DNA of 36,413 bases from NCBI GenBank assembly GCA_019090385.1, contig JAHRWB010000134.1, positions 1 through 36,413 on the forward strand, in the 5' to 3' direction. The DNA comes from Pseudomonadales bacterium. GTDB taxonomy: Bacteria > Pseudomonadota > Gammaproteobacteria > Pseudomonadales > Azotimanducaceae. Shown here one piece after another: positions 23,535 through 31,778 of the stretch (within the stretch, counting starts at the first letter, position 1; every line of letters begins with the position of its first letter). A program made the position numbers and the translations under genes. The notes below the pieces were generated by a model. The model did not search any database. It was not told where the DNA came from and saw only the letters and a list, made by a program, of their open reading frames with translations.

Positions 23535-24722
23535 TTAACCGATACTCCCGGATTTTCGTAGCCTGGAAATATCGGCATCACTGCGGCCAATTTCACGCAA
23601 TACTTCATCTGTATGTTCACCCAGGGCAGGGGAGTGGCGTTTGATTGTAAAGTCGTCGCCGCCAAACCTTGCTGCAGGTCGAGGTGAGCGCATAATCCGT
23701 TCGGCATGAGGATGCTCCACTTCAATAAGGGAGCCTTGTTCCACAATTTGCGGGTCTTTGTGGATGTTTTCCCGGCGATTTACGACACCGCAGGGCACAT
23801 CGTTTTCCTCAAGTAAGGCGATTAATTCCTCGCTATTATACTTTTTGTATTCCTGCTCTACCATATCCCACAAGGCATGCGCATTTTTACCCCGAGCACT
23901 TACACTCGCAAATTTTTCATCTTGCGCCATGTCTCCCAATTTCATTGCAGCACAAAAACCTTGCCATTCAGCATCTGCTGAAATAATGCTGGTAATGTAG
24001 CCGTCCTGTGTCGTAAACACCCGATACAGATCTGACAGGCTGGCCCGGCCGACCCGCTCATCTCCCACGAATATATAATTCGCCATGCCGTCATTCCAGA
24101 GAAATTGCAGGGACGCATCCATCATGGATAAGCGAATGTGTTGACCTCCCTGGCCGCGTTCCTTGGCAAGCAGGCCGGCGGTCATCGCCTGGGCGGCTGT
24201 TAAAGAGGTCAATTTGTCACAAACAATGTTACGTACAATTTCTGGAGAACCTGTTTTAGGATCACCTTGTACATCAGTGTAGCCGGTTACTGCTTGCACC
24301 ACAGGGTCGTATACACGCTTATGAGCGTAGGGGCCGGTATCGCCAAAGCCACTAATAGAAACGTACACCAGATCGGGATTTATGGCTTTTAGCGCTTCGT
24401 AGCCAATACCCATTCTCTCTGCCACACCCGGTCGATAATTTTGAATAAAAGCATCAGCGGAACGGACCAGATCAAAGATGACTTCTTTGCCTTCATCAGT
24501 GCCAGAATTTACTTCAATTGAGCGTTTACTACGATTGAGTACCGCAAACACGGAACTGGTATTGTTCCGGATCAGCCCCAAATAGCGGACCAGGTCTCCG
24601 CTGCCAGGTTTTTCTATTTTGATTACATCGGCGCCTTGATCGCCGAGTATTGAGGTGGCAAAGGGTCCAGATACGATGCTGGTTGCGTCTATAATTTTTA
24701 TACCGTCGAGTGGGCCTTGCAT
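23535..24722 (-). CDS. CaiB/BaiF family III CoA-transferase
   Basis: This 395-residue enzyme has the full family III layout: LDGIKIIDATSIVSGPFATS, LGDQGADVIKIEKPGSGD, NRSKRSIEVNS, ADAFIQNYRPGV, SISGFGDTGPYAHKRVYDPV with catalytic Asp139, and LGEHTDEVLREIGRSD at the end. ATG at 24722 has AGAGGAAC upstream. The 250-bp region before it holds a tandem repeat. It is a stand-alone gene, not coupled to a crotonase, so may use another acid than the copy at 18.4 kb. Similarity to formyl-CoA and succinyl-CoA:acid transferases is at family level only. Confidence 0.92.
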   Translation of the reverse strand: MQGPLDGIKIIDATSIVSGPFATSILGDQGADVIKIEKPGSGDLVRYLGLIRNNTSSVFAVLNRSKRSIEVNSGTDEGKEVIFDLVRSADAFIQNYRPGVAERMGIGYEALKAINPDLVYVSISGFGDTGPYAHKRVYDPVVQAVTGYTDVQGDPKTGSPEIVRNIVCDKLTSLTAAQAMTAGLLAKERGQGGQHIRLSMMDASLQFLWNDGMANYIFVGDERVGRASLSDLYRVFTTQDGYITSIISADAEWQGFCAAMKLGDMAQDEKFASVSARGKNAHALWDMVEQEYKKYNSEELIALLEENDVPCGVVNRRENIHKDPQIVEQGSLIEVEHPHAERIMRSPRPAARFGGDDFTIKRHSPALGEHTDEVLREIGRSDADISRLRKSGSIG

Positions 24723-24790
24723 AATCGAGTTCCTCTATTTGGTTTAGTCTATAAATATCCTTGATATTGCAATTCAAAAAGATCAAAAAT

Positions 24791-24840
24791 AAAGCGGTTC
24801 AAATAACAAGATAAAAGCGGTTCAAAATAACAATGCGGTT
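24791..24840. repeat. Short tandem repeat upstream of a CoA-transferase
   Basis: AAAGCGGTTCAAATAACAA at 24791-24809 recurs at 24814-24833 with one extra A (period about 23 bp), followed by a partial third copy, TGCGGTT, at 24834-24840. The array lies about 70 bp upstream of the CoA-transferase start (24722, minus strand). It may be a regulator-binding array or slippage; not resolved. Confidence 0.55.
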
Positions 24841-24974
24841 AAGTCGCTACTAAATAAACAGCCTTATTGGCTTCGGTGCAAGCTATTTGTCAACTTCGCA
24901 GCACCGAGACTTACTTGAAAACCGGTGTATTGGGAAAAACCAGTCAAGTTTATCTCCGAGTTCTGCGGTAGTAG

Positions 24975-25844
24975 CTAGCTATCCAAACGTCTTATTTCCG
25001 AGGCCTGACCAGTTGAACCTCTGGTAATACCTGATACGCGGGCATTGATGGCTGAGGTTTTGGGGAGCTTTCTCGACAAGTCTGGACCTTGTGCCGTGAG
25101 TCCACCATCAACAACGATGGCTTCGCCTGTGACAAAACGCGCATCTTCGCTGGCTAGAAATAACGCCGTACCCGCGATGTGATCACCGCATCCATGTTCC
25201 GGCCAGGGTTGATGTTTTGCAAAGGCGCTTTTAGCCGCGTCCTCACTCCCACCATCTGCAAGCGGGGTTACTATTAGCCCCGGACATATGGCATTCACAC
25301 GTATTTTGTCTGGTGCCAGTTCGACTGCAGCACTTTGTGACATGCTGATGACAGCCGCCTTTGCTGCAGAATAGACCAGTGGTCCAGCATCCCCGCTTAA
25401 ACCGGCAATTGATGCAGTGTTGATAATTGAGCCATGAATATTATTGGCTTTCATTATGCGAGCCGCATGTTTTATGCCTAAAAACACCCCTTTGGCTAAC
25501 ACATCAAAAGTGTAGTCCCAATCCGATGTGGTGGTTTCCGTTAGTGGTCCGATAGCGCCACCAACACCGGCATTGTTAAAAACGATGTCCAGGCTGCCAA
25601 ATTTGTTCATGGCCTCCTGCATCATGGCAATAATATCGGTTTCCTGTGCGACATCGGTGCGAATAAAGGCAGTGGAATCTCCGTATCCCTCAGAACCTGC
25701 TGCATCGACCGCAGCGTGGCCGGTTTCTTCATTGTAATCAGCAATAAGAACTTTGGCTCCTTCTGCCAGAAAACGCTTCACCGTAGCTAACCCCATACCG
25801 CTTGCTCCACCGGTAATAACAGCGACCTTATTTTCTAAACGCAT
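24975..25844 (-). CDS. Short-chain dehydrogenase/reductase (SDR)
   Basis: This 289-residue classical SDR has TGGASGMG (11-18), NNAGVGG, Ser145 in INTASIAG, and Tyr158/Lys162 in YSAAK. Asp36 after IA in strand two suggests NAD use. VNAICPGLIVTPL and FVTGEAIVVDGGLTAQGP are typical of the family. It carries a C-terminal tail of about 30 residues after the VDGG motif that ordinary SDRs of 250 residues lack. ATG at 25844 is chosen because MRLENKVAVITGG is the standard start; an upstream GTG is possible. It is a single minus-strand gene separated from its neighbours. It could act on a hydroxyacyl or sterol-like alcohol; the substrate is not known. Confidence 0.88.
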   Translation of the reverse strand: MRLENKVAVITGGASGMGLATVKRFLAEGAKVLIADYNEETGHAAVDAAGSEGYGDSTAFIRTDVAQETDIIAMMQEAMNKFGSLDIVFNNAGVGGAIGPLTETTTSDWDYTFDVLAKGVFLGIKHAARIMKANNIHGSIINTASIAGLSGDAGPLVYSAAKAAVISMSQSAAVELAPDKIRVNAICPGLIVTPLADGGSEDAAKSAFAKHQPWPEHGCGDHIAGTALFLASEDARFVTGEAIVVDGGLTAQGPDLSRKLPKTSAINARVSGITRGSTGQASEIRRLDS

Positions 25845-25993
25845 AGGAACCCCCAAATTAAAAACTTTAGAATACCGCTATCCGAGATTTTTTACTGAAA
25901 TATTTCGGCACGCTCTGACCAGGAGACTGCATACAATTATATGCCTGAAGAAGCTACGGATTTGCAGGGTAGGTTATGCCAAATCGGTAACAT

Positions 25994-26413
25994 TTGGCAT
26001 TTGGTCAGTCTTCTCCACCGGTCGGTACTTCACGGGGTGTGGCACGTTTTTCGATATGTGGTTGGGCACCCACTAGCTCGGTCGCCTCCATTGATCCAAC
26101 GGTAGGCACTTTTCTTGACGGTTTGTATCTACCTTGCAATGAGGGTGTTGTACACGATACATTTGATCTGCAGAGTATAGAAGTGCTTCGTGGCCCTCAG
26201 GGCGTGCTGTTTGGCAGGAATGTTGTAGGTGGTGCAATTTTGATAACTACCACGAAACCCAGCGAGGAATTCAGCGCGCAATTGAAAGTCCGGGCTGAGT
26301 AAAGGCTGCGTGGTACAGGCGAAAATCTAACCTATACTGGCCTGGTACCCTGGGGAAGGGGCGGCGCATGGGCCTGGAATTTAAGTACAGCTTCAATTAG
26401 AACAAGGTTTACA
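25994..26413 (+). pseudogene. TonB-dependent receptor fragment, decayed
   Basis: The reading frame contains a piece of a receptor plug domain: DPTVGTFLDGLYLP, TFDLQSIEVLRGPQGVLFGR and NVVGGAILITTTKPSEEF. These are hallmark outer-membrane TonB-receptor plug sequences. An in-frame TAA at 26300-26302 interrupts it; homologous-looking sequence (RGTGENLTYTGLV) continues up to about 26413, then ends. No signal peptide, TonB box or beta-barrel remains. It is a dead remnant of a receptor, possibly for the same class of hydrophobic substrate as the surrounding catabolic genes. The upstream limit is approximate, because the plug start (FSICGWAPTSS) is altered. Confidence 0.75.
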
Positions 26414-26430
26414 TAAGTAGTTAGCAGCAT

Positions 26431-26463
26431 ACGGCTGAGGCAACTATTTGTCCCAGCCGTTTT
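26431..26463 (+). terminator. Rho-independent terminator-like hairpin
   Basis: ACGGCTG and CAGCCGT form a perfect 7-bp stem, extended by a GG/CC pair past a one-base bulge, followed by TTTT. It lies just downstream of the TonB-receptor remnant and may be a leftover terminator of that gene. Confidence 0.45.
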
Positions 26464-26672
26464 CACATCTGCAGGTAGTCTGGTTGTGGGATTTCTGCGT
26501 AGCATTTCCATCATCAGCAGGCAGGCGTTATAGTCTCCCGATTAAGTAAATCGATCATTCGTTGTTTATCGAGAGATAAAATCAATTCAACTGATAATCA
26601 TTAATTCAAGCCGGTCCGCTGATGCCTTGAAGAAAATATTCAAGCAGAGCTGGATGACATAAGGAAAATCAG
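26464..26672. other. Intergenic stretch before the TSUP gene
   Basis: Between the hairpin and the permease start I see no gene. The last 100 bp are AT-rich and should hold the promoter of the permease. No clear repeat or operator was recognised. Confidence 0.4.
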
Positions 26673-27452
26673 GTGGAGCTTCTACCTCTCTCAGCAGATC
26701 TATATTTATTTTTATTTCTCATTGCCGTTCTGGCCGGGTTTCTGGATACATTGGCAGGTGGTGGTGGTTTGATATCTATGCCAGCACTGATATTAACAGG
26801 CATACCTCCCCTTGCTGCGCTTGGTACAAACAAATTGCAGGGCAGTATGGGTACGGCGACGGCAACCTATTTGCTGATTAAAAATAAACGAGTGAGTTGG
26901 AGAGATGTGAGGCCCTTAATGATATCTGCCTTTTTGGGGGCAGCACTGGGTGCATTTATAGTGCAGTTTATTAACACGCAAGTGCTCGCTTTTGTTATAC
27001 CCGCAGTGCTGCTCTTTATTGCTGTGTATTTTTTAATGTCCCTACAGCCAAAATCCAATGAAGGCGAAGCGAAAATGTCTTACCGAAAATATAAAAATTT
27101 GGTTATACCAACAATTGGTGGATATGACGGGATGTTTGGACCGGGCACTGGGTCTTTTTTTGCGATGGTCGGTGTGTCTTGCAGGGGGCATGAGTTGATT
27201 TCATCAACAGCGGTGGCGAAACCGCTTAATTTTGCAACTAATATAGCCTCTTTGCTGGTATTTCTTGCTGCGGGACAAATCATTTGGCTTGCTGGAATAC
27301 TCATGATGACTGGGCAGGGCATAGGCGCCTGGATGGGTGCCCATTATTTGTTTAAGGTGAATCCCTTTTATATAAGAGTACTGGTTGTTGTCATGTCTAC
27401 CAGCATGTTGCTTAAGTATTGCCACTCTATGGGGTGGATTAGTATTACTTAG
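26673..27452 (+). CDS. TSUP (TauE/SafE) family permease
   Basis: This 259-residue membrane protein has the sulfite-exporter-like TSUP signature LAGGGGLISMPALILTGIPP followed by ALGTNKLQGSMGTATATYLL, and a second copy-like motif DGMFGPGTGSFFAM in the second half, with about seven or eight hydrophobic segments. Members move sulfite, sulfoacetate, organic acids or related anions across the inner membrane. The start is GTG at 26673. The gene stands alone and converges with the small subunit gene downstream, the stop codons being five bases apart. A role in sulfite handling with the SoxC-like enzyme 4 kb away is a guess. Confidence 0.85.
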   Translation: MELLPLSADLYLFLFLIAVLAGFLDTLAGGGGLISMPALILTGIPPLAALGTNKLQGSMGTATATYLLIKNKRVSWRDVRPLMISAFLGAALGAFIVQFINTQVLAFVIPAVLLFIAVYFLMSLQPKSNEGEAKMSYRKYKNLVIPTIGGYDGMFGPGTGSFFAMVGVSCRGHELISSTAVAKPLNFATNIASLLVFLAAGQIIWLAGILMMTGQGIGAWMGAHYLFKVNPFYIRVLVVVMSTSMLLKYCHSMGWISIT

Positions 27453-27457
27453 AAATG

Positions 27458-27919
27458 TTAATCCTCTACCTTTCGATAGCTATGTCGCCCTGCAATTACC
27501 GGATCTAAAAGTGATAGATCGCCGGGTTCAACGCTATTACCTCTCGGGAATGGCGGGCCAGCATCCATTCCAATACCACGCTGGGCACGTTCATCCTGAT
27601 AATAACAGGCAAATACCTGGAGTGTGACAATTTTGAAAGGACCAGGGTGGGTAATACTCATTTGCTCTACGATAGACTCTCGAGCAGTTTGCGTGAGGCT
27701 GGCAAATTGATCATCAAGTTCATTCAGTAGTTGTATAAGCATTGGGATGGATTCAGCTGAATGTAATTGCAGGTAGGGCATCAGGTCTATATCTGCTGCA
27801 CTCAACATAACACCATCTTCTGTGGCGGGAATAAGGGTGTCGAGCAACCCGCGTAATTGTTTCTCCAGTGCTTTGCCAAGGGGCTTATCTGTAGTAATCA
27901 GGTCATCTTCTTTAGTCAT
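27458..27919 (-). CDS. Gluconate 2-dehydrogenase subunit 3-like protein
   Basis: This 153-residue protein has LRGLLDTLIPATEDG near the start and the C-terminal CYYQDERAQRGIGMDAGPPF, then LSLLDPVIAGRHSYR, the pattern of gluconate 2-dehydrogenase subunit 3. It lies directly downstream of a GMC oxidoreductase gene, nine bases apart, the standard arrangement for this small subunit. The subunit usually carries a Tat signal that exports the flavoprotein; here the N-terminus (MTKEDDLITTDKP) has none, so the complex may stay in the cytoplasm. Its job is probably folding or stability of the large subunit. Confidence 0.8.
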   Translation of the reverse strand: MTKEDDLITTDKPLGKALEKQLRGLLDTLIPATEDGVMLSAADIDLMPYLQLHSAESIPMLIQLLNELDDQFASLTQTARESIVEQMSITHPGPFKIVTLQVFACYYQDERAQRGIGMDAGPPFPRGNSVEPGDLSLLDPVIAGRHSYRKVED

Positions 27920-27928
27920 CGTAATCTC

Positions 27929-29533
27929 TTAATCAAATAGATTCGCAAGATTTTTTTTCATGCTATCGGCTATATAAAGTGCCAAAGCCTGAATAGTACT
28001 TGTAGGGTTTAGGCCACCGGCAGTGACAAAAATACTGCCGTCTACAATGAAGAGGTTTTTAACATCATGGGAGCGTCCCCAGTTATTAACGACAGAGCTT
28101 TGGGGGTCATTGCCCATTCTTGCTGTGCCCAGTAAATGCCAGCCAGCCGGTCGTACGGGCCCACCGGAGAATATTTCTCGGGCCCCGGCAGCTTGCATAA
28201 CTTCCTCTCCGCGGGACAAACCATGTTTCAGCATTTTGGCAGTATTTTCACTCAGTTTATAATGGATTTTTGGTGCGGGGATGCCATCGGAATCAACGAG
28301 TTTCGGGTCAAGTGTCACGCAGTTGTGTTCTTCAGGTAGATCTTCACAAAGAATGGCGAGCGCTGCGACGTGATCAAAACGTTCTTTAAAGGCGGCATGA
28401 TGCTTAGAGCCCCAGGGTATTTTGCCACTAACAAAGCCTTGCAGTGCTGTTCCAACAGGACCGGCCCCTCTAGAAACTTGCATATTATAGCCGCGCGTAA
28501 ATCCGCGCTCGATATCTGTTTCGTAAAATTGCTTACTGAGGATACAGCACGCTTGCGGGCCTTTGTGGCTTTCTAGGTTTTCTTCGAAAAGGCCCTGAAC
28601 AAATCCAACGGGGTGGAACATTAAATTCTTACCAACAAGACCACTACTATTTGCCAGTCCATCTGGAAATAGACTGGAGCAGGAGTTTAGAAGAATTCTC
28701 GGTGTGCCGATGCCATTGCCGGCCATGACTACAACTTCTGCACGCTGGTGCTGTTCGTTTCCTTCTGCATCATAGTAGATTGCGCCATCTGCCATGCCTT
28801 GCTTGTTTATGGTTATTTCTCGAACCCGGCACTGCGTTTTTAGTTCAACCCCGGCTCTAATGGCAGCAGGCCAATAGGTGATATCAGTACTGGATTTAGC
28901 ACCTTGGGAGCAGCCGGTCATACAAGGGCCAAGGTTCAGGCACTTGTCGCGCCCCTCATAAGCCTGAGAAATGATTGCACTGTCTGATGGCCACCAATGC
29001 CAGCCTAATTTATTATACCCTTTGGCGACAGTTTCTCCCACCAGCCCCAATGGGATAGGTGGTAAGGGTGGTTGTTTGGGTGGGTAAAATGGATCACCAG
29101 CTAGGCCAGAGACGCCCATCATTCGGTCATTTTGAGCGAAATAGGGATCTAGTAAGTCGTAGTCTATAGGCCAATCTGCGGCAACCCCATCCAGTGACTT
29201 AACTTTAAAATCTGATGGATGAAGGCGCGGGAAATGCGCACCATAAAGGATTGTGCTGCCGCCTACACCATTGAAGTTCACCACAGAAATTGGTGATTCT
29301 TCGTCGTTGATTGGATAGTCCCAGTCGTTTGCGCGAACATTGGGGTCAATATTAAATTCTTTTTGTTGCCGTGCTTCCCAGTCCATTTTTGTACTTGGGT
29401 ATTCTGTTGAGTTCATCCAGTCACCCTGTTCCAAGCAGAGAATACGCATACGCGTATCTGCAAGGCTCCAGGCAACAGCCGCGCCGGAAGCACCGGCTCC
29501 GATTATTAATACATCAACAATATCGTTTGGCAA
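27929..29533 (-). CDS. GMC-family FAD-dependent oxidoreductase with iron-sulfur cysteine motif
   Basis: This protein of about 534 residues has the FAD-binding VDVLIIGAGASGAAVAWS, the GMC motif NGVGGSTILYGAHF, and the catalytic pair in WHLLGTARMG (His466) and GGLNPTSTIQAL (Asn509). Cys198, Cys204 and Cys208 in KCLNLGPCMTGCSQ have the C-x5-C-x3-C spacing of the [3Fe-4S] ligands of bacterial FAD glucose dehydrogenases. With its small-subunit neighbour it forms a gluconate/alcohol dehydrogenase-like complex. No ATG lies before the FAD motif; TTG at 29533 with GGGGAG upstream is preferred over TTG at 29548. It would oxidise a hydroxyl group. No cytochrome subunit follows, so the electron acceptor is unclear. 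Confidence 0.87.
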   Translation of the reverse strand: MPNDIVDVLIIGAGASGAAVAWSLADTRMRILCLEQGDWMNSTEYPSTKMDWEARQQKEFNIDPNVRANDWDYPINDEESPISVVNFNGVGGSTILYGAHFPRLHPSDFKVKSLDGVAADWPIDYDLLDPYFAQNDRMMGVSGLAGDPFYPPKQPPLPPIPLGLVGETVAKGYNKLGWHWWPSDSAIISQAYEGRDKCLNLGPCMTGCSQGAKSSTDITYWPAAIRAGVELKTQCRVREITINKQGMADGAIYYDAEGNEQHQRAEVVVMAGNGIGTPRILLNSCSSLFPDGLANSSGLVGKNLMFHPVGFVQGLFEENLESHKGPQACCILSKQFYETDIERGFTRGYNMQVSRGAGPVGTALQGFVSGKIPWGSKHHAAFKERFDHVAALAILCEDLPEEHNCVTLDPKLVDSDGIPAPKIHYKLSENTAKMLKHGLSRGEEVMQAAGAREIFSGGPVRPAGWHLLGTARMGNDPQSSVVNNWGRSHDVKNLFIVDGSIFVTAGGLNPTSTIQALALYIADSMKKNLANLFD

Positions 29534-29901
29534 ATCGCTTCTCCCCAAGTTATGCCAGTACAGAAGATAGCATAGTGTAGAAAGGGGTTAAACACTGGTG
29601 CTGAGATGATTATACAGTCGGGGAGCTTGATAATGATTGCATGATTTTGAAGTTAGTTTTTGTAATGTGCGCTGTTACATTGGCCTAGCAGTGCGCCAGC
29701 GGGGTAGTGCTGTTGGACGGGAATTTTCTGTGTATTGGGCTCGGTGGCAAGTGCTCTCGGAATTCGACTGACGATACGCAGAGGCAACACCTGGCATCCG
29801 AGCATGTGCCAGAATGCGCGAGTTCACGTTTTCAGTGCTAACAAGCAGATATATTCGACAAAAGCTGACATAGTACTCCGTATTGACATTGAGAGATGCA
29901 A
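29534..29901. other. Divergent intergenic region before the DUF6316-like gene
   Basis: This 370-bp stretch should hold promoters for the GMC gene and the DUF6316-like gene. TGTAA (29661-29665) and TTACA (29675-29679) form a small inverted repeat with a nine-base spacer, a possible operator. Around 29814 the sequence GCGCGAGTTCACGTTTT resembles the start of the next gene (near 29948), perhaps a short duplication. An open frame from 29735 overlaps the next gene in another frame and is not supported. Confidence 0.4.
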
Positions 29902-30405
29902 ATGGAACAGAGAAAACAAGATATTACGGAAGATAAAAAGTCAGAAATTGCGCGCAGTTCACGTTTTTTTGAAACTGAAGATGGTTGGTTTTTTCGTACG
30001 CGTGAAAATATCTCTCTGGGCCCATATCAACTTAAATTTGATGCGGAAGTTAGCGCCTCATTGCTGATTACGCGGCTCGATCAACTGGAAAAGGATAAAG
30101 ACCCAGGCTGTATTATACAGGCGTTTGAAACAGATCCTTCGAATTGTACATTGGGAGTGGAGCATTCTGCAAAGCTTGTAGATCTCAAGGCTATCCGGCG
30201 TAAGCGTCAAATTGATAGCGCAGTAAAAAGCCTGCAGAAAACCTGGGCTGCCATTGCACGTGTGGAATTCGCTCCACAAATCGCAAGGATAAAACGGCTG
30301 GTTGGCGCAAAAAAAATAAGTAGGCTAAAGAAAGTTCGGTATGGAAAAAGCAGATTGTCTCCAAAGATAACTGCCATGCGGACTGAAATGCAAAAAACCC
30401 GTTGA
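29902..30405 (+). CDS. DUF6316-like protein
   Basis: This basic protein of about 167 residues has SSRFFETEDGWFFRTRENIS followed by LGPYQLKFDAEVSASL near the N-terminus. It matches the short aromatic-rich DUF6316-type domain that I associate with marine gammaproteobacteria. The C-terminal 90 residues are rich in Lys and Arg (RRKRQIDSAVK, RIKRLVGAKK, SRLKKVRYGK), suggesting nucleic-acid or anion contact. ATG at 29902 follows GAGAG at a suitable distance; ATG 29896 is the alternative. The gene ends two bases before the ATG of the hydrolase downstream, so the two are probably one operon. Function unknown. Confidence 0.7.
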   Translation: MEQRKQDITEDKKSEIARSSRFFETEDGWFFRTRENISLGPYQLKFDAEVSASLLITRLDQLEKDKDPGCIIQAFETDPSNCTLGVEHSAKLVDLKAIRRKRQIDSAVKSLQKTWAAIARVEFAPQIARIKRLVGAKKISRLKKVRYGKSRLSPKITAMRTEMQKTR

Positions 30406-30407
30406 AT

Positions 30408-31073
30408 ATGGATATAGAAGGCCCAGTGGGGCTGTTGGAATCCTGCTTAGATCAAGCAGTCAAAAAAGGTAGTATTATCGCAGTAATGTGCCATCCACAC
30501 CCTCAGTATGGCGGCTCAATGCATGATGGGGTTTTACAAACTGCTACCGAGGTATTACTCGCCCACGAGGTTAATTGTTTACGTTTCAATTTCCGTGGTG
30601 TCGGTGCCAGTAGTGGGAACTATGATGGTGGTCGTGGAGAAGTGCAGGATCTGCTTGCGGCATCAGCGGCAGTTGAGGATATGTACCCAGATGATAAAAT
30701 ATGGTGGCTAGGTTATTCATTTGGTGCAGCCGTAGTTTGGCGTAGTTTGCAACAACAATTGCAACAAAAAATGAAAGATGGCAGCGAGAGTAAAGCGCGG
30801 CTAACGATTCCACAGCGATGTGTGCTTATTGCCCCTCCGGTCAGTATGATAGATATGACCCCTAACGATGCATTCACTCAGGCAAACGCTTTTAAAGTAG
30901 GCGGGAGTGTGTCAGTAAATACCATTGCAGGCGATCAGGACGACTTCGTTGACGTGGATAAAATTCGGACTTGGCCTGGCGTTAGTACTTCTATTATTTC
31001 GGGAGCAGACCATTTTTTCTCAGGCTGCCAGGATACTTTGGCAAGTACGTTGGCGGACGTGCTCTTTAGCTAA
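30408..31073 (+). CDS. Alpha/beta hydrolase (COG2945-type)
   Basis: This 221-residue cytoplasmic alpha/beta hydrolase has AVMCHPHPQYGGSMHDGVLQ, LRFNFRGVGASSGNYDGGRG, and the nucleophile elbow GYSFGAAVV (Ser104). A likely acid lies in AGDQDDFVD and the catalytic His in GADHFFSG. This is the small hydrolase group with CHPHP and GVGxSxG motifs. ATG at 30408 starts directly after the stop of the DUF6316-like gene. It probably cleaves an ester or thioester; a role in CoA-ester release is possible. The family call is firm, the substrate unknown. Confidence 0.87.
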   Translation: MDIEGPVGLLESCLDQAVKKGSIIAVMCHPHPQYGGSMHDGVLQTATEVLLAHEVNCLRFNFRGVGASSGNYDGGRGEVQDLLAASAAVEDMYPDDKIWWLGYSFGAAVVWRSLQQQLQQKMKDGSESKARLTIPQRCVLIAPPVSMIDMTPNDAFTQANAFKVGGSVSVNTIAGDQDDFVDVDKIRTWPGVSTSIISGADHFFSGCQDTLASTLADVLFS

Positions 31074-31236
31074 GCTAAGCCATCTAGTATGTTCGCCTGG
31101 GATTATTGGCAACAAAGATATAATGCTTGTTTTAAAGGCAGGTCTGAATTGTTTTTATCAAGAAATTACTCACAAAAAAACGGGTTTATGGAAATGGGGT
31201 AAAATCCAATATTTTTAACTATAGGGGATAGGCGCT

Positions 31237-31620
31237 ATGTTTAGTCATGTGACGATTGGTTCTTACGATCCAAATAAAGCGTCAAAGTTTTACGATGAAG
31301 TTTTAGGGGTGCTCGGTATTGGAACTCTGTTCAATGTTGAAGGTGCAGTCGCTTATGGCGAATCAACGGGGCCAAAAACATTTATTCTAAAACCTTTTGA
31401 CGGTGGCACGCCTACTCCAGGCAATGGTGGACACATAGCATACATGGCAAAATCACGGGCTCAGGTTGATGCTTTTTACGCAACAGCCCTTAATTTAGGT
31501 GGGACCGACGAAGGTATACCCGGGTTACGCCCTCAGTATCACCCGAATTACTATGGTGCATATGTACGTGATCCTGAAGGTAATAAGATTCAAGCTGTCT
31601 GCCACAGCAAAGACGGCTAG
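31237..31620 (+). CDS. VOC-family protein (glyoxalase/dioxygenase fold)
   Basis: This 127-residue protein has the vicinal-oxygen-chelate pattern: FSHVTIGSYDPNKASKFYDE, a mid-region GGHIAYMAKSRAQVDAFY, and YYGAYVRDPEGNKIQAVCH at the end. His and Glu metal-ligand positions are plausible (His4, His68 region, Glu114 region). ATG at 31237 follows AGGGGATAGGCG. Single VOC proteins include glyoxalases, methylmalonyl-CoA epimerases and resistance proteins; the NKIQAVCH ending is that of glyoxalase-like proteins. It could act as an epimerase or detoxify an aldehyde. It is not coupled to a neighbour. Confidence 0.85.
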   Translation: MFSHVTIGSYDPNKASKFYDEVLGVLGIGTLFNVEGAVAYGESTGPKTFILKPFDGGTPTPGNGGHIAYMAKSRAQVDAFYATALNLGGTDEGIPGLRPQYHPNYYGAYVRDPEGNKIQAVCHSKDG

Positions 31621-31708
31621 ATAGGTTTGGATTTGGTATTAGTCTGCATTTTTTAACAGGCAAGCAGCCCCTCAATTTTGATTCAATTAGTCATTCGTTT
31701 TTTTTGTT

Positions 31709-31724
31709 TACCCGCTAGCGGGTA
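31709..31724. repeat. 16-bp perfect palindrome
   Basis: TACCCGCTAGCGGGTA is its own reverse complement. It lies between the convergent ends of the VOC gene and the acyl-CoA dehydrogenase pair, just after a T-rich run on the plus strand. A 6-bp hairpin with CTAG loop is possible. It could end transcription or be a protein-binding site. Confidence 0.5.
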
Positions 31725-31778
31725 TCAGCATCTAGCTACTTTACCCCATCTTGTTATAACAACTGTTACTAAACTAAC

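Noticed and set aside
24791-24840. CRISPR array
   Set aside because: The units are only 23 bp apart with no spacer of unique sequence, and no cas genes are present.
29735-30067. 110-codon open frame before the DUF6316-like gene
   Set aside because: It overlaps the DUF6316-like gene in another frame, and its sequence shows no domain pattern.
31709-31724. Rho-independent terminator at the palindrome
   Set aside because: The T-run lies before the palindrome on the plus strand, and the minus-strand continuation is A-rich, so neither direction has the T-tract after the hairpin.
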